From Bradyrhizobium sp. CCBAU 53340 (GTDB lineage: Bacteria > Pseudomonadota > Alphaproteobacteria > Rhizobiales > Xanthobacteraceae), in the NCBI RefSeq assembly GCF_015291645.1, contig NZ_CP030055.1:6448001-6512000 (forward strand): DNA of 64,000 nucleotides, read 5' to 3'. The position numbers and the translations under genes are program-made. Below, one piece after another: positions 61,053 to 64,000 of the stretch (within the stretch, counting starts at the first letter, position 1; the number at the start of each line of letters is the position of its first letter). The notes beneath the pieces were generated by a model. That model was not told the origin of the DNA. It searched no databases and saw only the letters and a list, made by a program, of their open reading frames with translations.

Positions 61053-61821
61053 ACCAGTCGTCTCCTTTGCCGCGGCCTTCGCGCCGGCGCTACTGGATCC
61101 CACGCGCGCCACGCCGCCGGCCGTGACCGGCCCGAACGGCCGGGCCGCCGGAAAGCGCTACGATGTCTATCGCAATAACGTCACGGTGAGCCTGATCGAC
61201 GCGCTCGCCGCAATCTATCCGGCGGTGCAGCGCATCACCGGCACGGACTTCTTCCGCGCCATGGCGCGTTTCCATGTTCGCGAGAGCCCGCCGACCTCGC
61301 CGCTGCTGTTCGAATATGGCCGCGCCTTTCCGGACTTCATCGCGCGGTACGAGCACGCGCAGGCCATGCCCTGGCTCGCCGATGTCGCCCGCATCGAGCG
61401 GGCCTGGCTCGATGCCTACCACGCGCACGATGCGGCGCCGCTGGCGCCGGTTCAGCTCGCGGCAATCGCGCCGGAGCGACTGGCCGATCTGATTTTCAAA
61501 CCGCACCCCGCAGCGCAGATCGTGCGCTCGGAATTTTCCGCGGTGACGATCTTTGCCGCCAACCGCGACAGCGCGCCCATGAGCCGCATTGACGCCTCGA
61601 AGGCGGAAGATGCGCTGATCACGCGGCCGGGATTCGATGTCATCGTGCGACACTTGCCTCCCGGCGGCGCGGTCTTCGCGATCTGCCTGGTGCAAGGCCG
61701 GCCGCTCGGCGAGGCCGCTGCATCCGCGCTGGCGGCATCGCCCGATTTCGACATTGCAGCCAACATTGCCGGCCTGACCGAGGCCGGCGCATTCACCTCG
61801 ATTGCCTTCGGAGACGCATGA
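61042..61821 (+). CDS. bufC: Bufferin maturation partner protein (DUF2063 / HvfC-BufC family)
   Basis: This 259-residue protein has an N-terminal DUF2063 domain: FAAAFAPALLDPTRATPPAV, RYDVYRNNVTVSLIDALAAIYPAVQRITGTDFFRAMARFHVRESPPTSPLLFEYGRAFPDFIARYEHAQAMPWLADVARIERAWLDAYHA. The C-terminal half is a second, winged-helix-like domain. In MNIO systems the partner protein presents the precursor to the oxidase. The start lies within the end of bufB, and its stop overlaps the bufD ATG (ATGATGA), showing tight coupling. Confidence 0.92.
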   Translation: MLPEPVVSFAAAFAPALLDPTRATPPAVTGPNGRAAGKRYDVYRNNVTVSLIDALAAIYPAVQRITGTDFFRAMARFHVRESPPTSPLLFEYGRAFPDFIARYEHAQAMPWLADVARIERAWLDAYHAHDAAPLAPVQLAAIAPERLADLIFKPHPAAQIVRSEFSAVTIFAANRDSAPMSRIDASKAEDALITRPGFDVIVRHLPPGGAVFAICLVQGRPLGEAAASALAASPDFDIAANIAGLTEAGAFTSIAFGDA

Positions 61822-62330
61822 TGATCACGGACCAACGCATGTCGGCAGTTGGAAGCCTGCCGCCGCTCGGGTTGCTCGTCGATAGGGCCAATCATCTGGT
61901 GCAGACGATCGCCACCCCCTCACTGGTCCAGCTCGTGCTGCGGCTGGCGCTGGCCGTGCCGTTCTGGCGCTCCGGCATCCTGAAATGGGGCGGCTTCCTC
62001 AAGTTGAACGACACCGCGGTGACGCTGTTCACCGACGAATTCATGCTGCACCTACCTGGAGGCCCCTATCACTATCCTGCACCCGCAGCGATGGCCTTTC
62101 TCTCCGGATGCGGCGAGATCGCGTTTCCGATCCTGCTCGTCCTCGGCCTCGGCACGCGGTTCGCTGCGCTGGGCCTTCTGTTCATGACGGTGATCGTCGA
62201 GCTTACGGTGCCCGACGGCTGGCCGTTGCATATCACCTGGGCGGCGATGGCCCTGGGCATCATGGCCTATGGTCCGGGGCGCATCGCGCTGGACCATTTG
62301 ATCGGCCGGTCGCTCTCGCCCGAGCAATAG
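61818..62330 (+). CDS. bufD: DoxX-family membrane protein of the bufferin operon
   Basis: This 170-residue membrane protein has four hydrophobic segments: LVQLVLRLALAVPFWRSGILKWGGFLKL, APAAMAFLSGCGEIAFPILLVLGLGTR, FAALGLLFMTVIVELTV and WPLHITWAAMALGIMAYGPG. RSGILKW and the GCGEI motif are typical of DoxX. DoxX proteins often accompany DUF2282-DUF692-DUF2063 genes; their role is not established, with redox or export support suggested. It ends the operon five bases before the convergent SDR gene. Confidence 0.9.
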   Translation: MMITDQRMSAVGSLPPLGLLVDRANHLVQTIATPSLVQLVLRLALAVPFWRSGILKWGGFLKLNDTAVTLFTDEFMLHLPGGPYHYPAPAAMAFLSGCGEIAFPILLVLGLGTRFAALGLLFMTVIVELTVPDGWPLHITWAAMALGIMAYGPGRIALDHLIGRSLSPEQ

Positions 62331-62335
62331 GCGCC

Positions 62336-63181
62336 TCACATCCCGCTCAGCCCACTATCGACCGCCAGCGTCTGCGCGGTGACGTAGACGCTTTCGTCCG
62401 ACAGGAAGAAGAGCACCGCATAGCCGATCTCCCAGGCGGTGGCTTGACGGCCGAAGGGGATGTGGCCCTTGCCGCGGCTGGGGCGGCCGGCGCCGGCTTC
62501 GCGGCCGTTGGGGGTGTCGACGAGGCCGGGATAGACGAGGTTGGCGCGGATGCCGCGGCGTGCGCCGAGATGGGCGATGTTGCGCATCAGGCCGCCAAGC
62601 GCGGCTTTGGAGGAATCATACACCGCCATCTGCGATCCCGCTTTCAGGGCAGCGATGGAGGAGATGAAGACAATGGAGCCACCGTTGTCGAAACCCGGCA
62701 TCGCGGCGCGGCAGCACAGCATGGGACCGCGGACATTGACGTCGTAGACCCCATTCCATTCCTCTGGACTGACATTGTCGAGCCCGACCTTGCCGAAGGT
62801 GCCGATGTTCAGCACCATGCCGTCGAGCCCGCCCATGGCGCGATGCGCTTCCTCGATCATGCGCTGAACGTCGGCCTCTGACGTGACGTCGGCCGCAATG
62901 GCAAAGCCCTCACCGCCTTCGTCGGTGATGCGCTTCACCGTCTGCTGCGCGGCGCCGTGGTTGAGATCGGCCACCGCGACCTTCGCGCCCTCGCGTGCGC
63001 ACAAGATGCTCATGGCACGGCCGTTGCCGATCGGATCGGTCGCGGCGTCGAACACGCGCTGGCCGCCGCCGACGATCAGGACGCGGCGTCCCTTCAAGCG
63101 TCCCCTGCCCGCCGCTTCGCCAAGCGATTCCGCACTCGGCGGGCGAACGTACCGTTCCGGCTTGCCATCGGCTTCCGTCAT
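62336..63181 (-). CDS. Short-chain dehydrogenase/reductase
   Basis: This 281-residue SDR has a cofactor motif RRVLIVGGGQRVFDAATDPIGNGRAMS with an unusual insertion in the TGxxxGIG loop. It continues with KVAVADLNHGAA (NAD preference likely), ADVTSEADVQ and LNIGTFG in place of NNAG. The catalytic Ser and YxxxK follow in VFISSIAALKAG and VYDSSKAALGGLMRN. The C-terminus VYVTAQTLAVDSGLSGM is classical. It lies next to a CMD-family protein and a probable TetR gene on the same strand, probably one operon. Substrate unknown. Confidence 0.88.
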   Translation of the reverse strand: MTEADGKPERYVRPPSAESLGEAAGRGRLKGRRVLIVGGGQRVFDAATDPIGNGRAMSILCAREGAKVAVADLNHGAAQQTVKRITDEGGEGFAIAADVTSEADVQRMIEEAHRAMGGLDGMVLNIGTFGKVGLDNVSPEEWNGVYDVNVRGPMLCCRAAMPGFDNGGSIVFISSIAALKAGSQMAVYDSSKAALGGLMRNIAHLGARRGIRANLVYPGLVDTPNGREAGAGRPSRGKGHIPFGRQATAWEIGYAVLFFLSDESVYVTAQTLAVDSGLSGM

Positions 63182-63190
63182 CGCGCCGCC

Positions 63191-63742
63191 CTACGTCTTG
63201 CCGCTGTCATAGACCTTCATGCCGGCCGCAGGATCGAGATCGGTCTCGGTCGCCTCGGTGACGCGCGCCATCATCATGTAGAATCCGAGCGCGACGATGG
63301 ATTCCACGATCTCCTGATCGCTGAAATGTTTTCGCGCGGCAGTGAAGGTCGGCTCGGGCACGCGGACGCTCTCGACCACCTCGCGGCCGAACTTCAGCAG
63401 CGCGCGCTCGGCTTCGTTCAGCGCCGCGGCATCGTAGTCACGGCGCTCGACCGCATCGACCTGGGCTTGCGTGCAGCCGACGCCGAGTGCGATCGGCACG
63501 TGCTGGCGCCACTCATAGGCGCCGCCTTCGAGCTGCGCGGCCTGGAGGATCAGGAGCTCGCGGTTGACGGCCGAGAGCTTCTGCTTGTGCAGGATCGAAT
63601 TGCCGAGCCGCATCGCCGGGATCATGTTGGCCTCGGCATGGGCCATCATGCGGAAGATGTTGAGCTTGACCGGCATGCGGTCGAACGAGGCGCGGATGTC
63701 GCCGCTCGTCGTCTCCGGATCAATCAGGGGCAGCCTTGCCAT
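63191..63742 (-). CDS. Carboxymuconolactone decarboxylase (CMD/AhpD-like) family protein
   Basis: The 183-residue all-helical protein has the family core MRLGNSILHKQKLSAVNRELLILQAAQLEGGAYEWRQHVPIALGVG. It continues with AQVDAVERRDYDAAALNEAERALLKFGREVVESVRVP and FSDQEIVESIVALGFYMMMARV. The AhpD CxxC peroxidatic pair is absent (EGGAYEW at that place), which argues against peroxidase activity and for a lyase or structural role. It is followed ten bases later by the SDR, and its start overlaps the end of the probable TetR gene. Confidence 0.9.
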   Translation of the reverse strand: MARLPLIDPETTSGDIRASFDRMPVKLNIFRMMAHAEANMIPAMRLGNSILHKQKLSAVNRELLILQAAQLEGGAYEWRQHVPIALGVGCTQAQVDAVERRDYDAAALNEAERALLKFGREVVESVRVPEPTFTAARKHFSDQEIVESIVALGFYMMMARVTEATETDLDPAAGMKVYDSGKT

Positions 63743-64000
63743 GGTTCACTCCCTTGGTTTTTCTCTTCTTGTTGCCGTGGCTCCTGCCATCCGCCGCAAT
63801 CAGCGACAGGAAGAAGGCGAGATAACGGTCAATCGCCTCGATCACCCTCGGCCGCGGCGACGGCGCCGCGCCCATCACGTAATGCTCGAGCCTGATATAG
63901 ATGAGCCCGGCCGCGAACAGCCGCGCGGTCTCGCGCGGATCGGGCGTCGAGACCAGGCCGGCCAGCGCAAAGCCGCGAAAATAATCCGTCATCAGGCGCT
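63720..64000 (-). CDS. Probable TetR-family regulator, C-terminal part only
   Basis: About 90 C-terminal residues are visible; the gene continues past the right edge. DYFRGFALAGLVSTPDPRETARLFAAGLIYIRLEHYVMG and AIDRYLAFFLSLIAADG have the helical pattern of a TetR ligand domain, followed by a basic tail (RSHGNKKRKTKGVNHGKAAPD). No DNA-binding domain is in view, so the family call rests on helix pattern and context. Its stop lies inside the start of the CMD gene. Confidence 0.55.
   Translation of the reverse strand, partial: RLMTDYFRGFALAGLVSTPDPRETARLFAAGLIYIRLEHYVMGAAPSPRPRVIEAIDRYLAFFLSLIAADGRSHGNKKRKTKGVNHGKAAPD

Noticed and set aside
59640..61112. 490-residue minus-strand frame opposite bufA-bufB
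   Set aside because: The plus strand encodes recognised DUF2282 and DUF692 proteins with ribosome-binding sites; the minus frame has no domain.

Overview
The window is high-GC alphaproteobacterial chromosomal DNA and most closely suggests Bradyrhizobium. The reasons are the GC-rich coding, the many one-gene substrate-binding proteins, an FdsGBA-type formate dehydrogenase, gentisate catabolism, an alphaproteobacterial-looking CAU tRNA with encoded CCA, and dispersed palindromic repeats between genes. Nothing indicates a plasmid, prophage or CRISPR locus. All assignments were made by reading the sequence, without database searches.

Region 1 (1-16.9 kb) is a formate / molybdenum-cofactor block. 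It holds an NAD-linked formate dehydrogenase (alpha subunit cut by the left edge; gamma and beta subunits fused), an oxalate/formate-type transporter, a TusA-like protein, moeA, mobB, fdhD and mobA. Next come a NicC-like flavin monooxygenase and a second metal/cofactor cluster: a MoeA fused to a periplasmic-binding-like domain, a divergent MoeA, an orphan TupA-like tungstate/molybdate binding protein, and a divergently transcribed HTH regulator carrying the same kind of binding domain. Region 2 (16.9-20.3 kb) holds three unrelated orphan solute-binding proteins (Leu/Ile/Val-type, TAXI-TRAP, TctC/Bug) without transport partners.

Region 3 (20.3-30.3 kb) is accessory: a tRNA(CAU), a complete IS3-family element with its 4-bp target duplication, a secreted protein of unknown function flanked by copies of a palindromic repeat, a flavoprotein with a divergent AraC regulator, a frameshifted 3' remnant of a fumarylacetoacetate-hydrolase gene, and a lower-GC pair of large membrane proteins. 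Region 4 (30.4-37.8 kb) encodes aryl-CoA to gentisate catabolism: CoA ligase, aryl-CoA hydroxylase, thioesterase, gentisate dioxygenase, fumarylpyruvate hydrolase, MFS importer and an IclR regulator, around a divergent promoter.

Region 5 (37.9-48.2 kb) is a second catabolic regulon: an RraA-type aldolase, two Tat-exported amidohydrolase paralogues, two MFS transporters, a dehydrogenase, an SMP-30 lactonase and an IclR regulator. It is tied together by a shared operator palindrome (AACG-N-CGTT core) at three promoters. Region 6 (48.2-59.5 kb) holds a TPR glycosyltransferase-like protein, an OprB porin, three class III nucleotide cyclases, HutD, and an aroE-like / amidohydrolase / ABC-binding-protein operon with its own palindrome.

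Region 7 (59.6-62.3 kb) is the most interesting locus: a four-gene bufferin-type RiPP metallophore operon (DUF2282 precursor, DUF692 MNIO enzyme, DUF2063 partner, DoxX membrane protein). It is preceded by a candidate SigF-type ECF promoter. The window ends with an SDR dehydrogenase, a CMD-family protein and the C-terminus of a probable TetR regulator, all on the minus strand.
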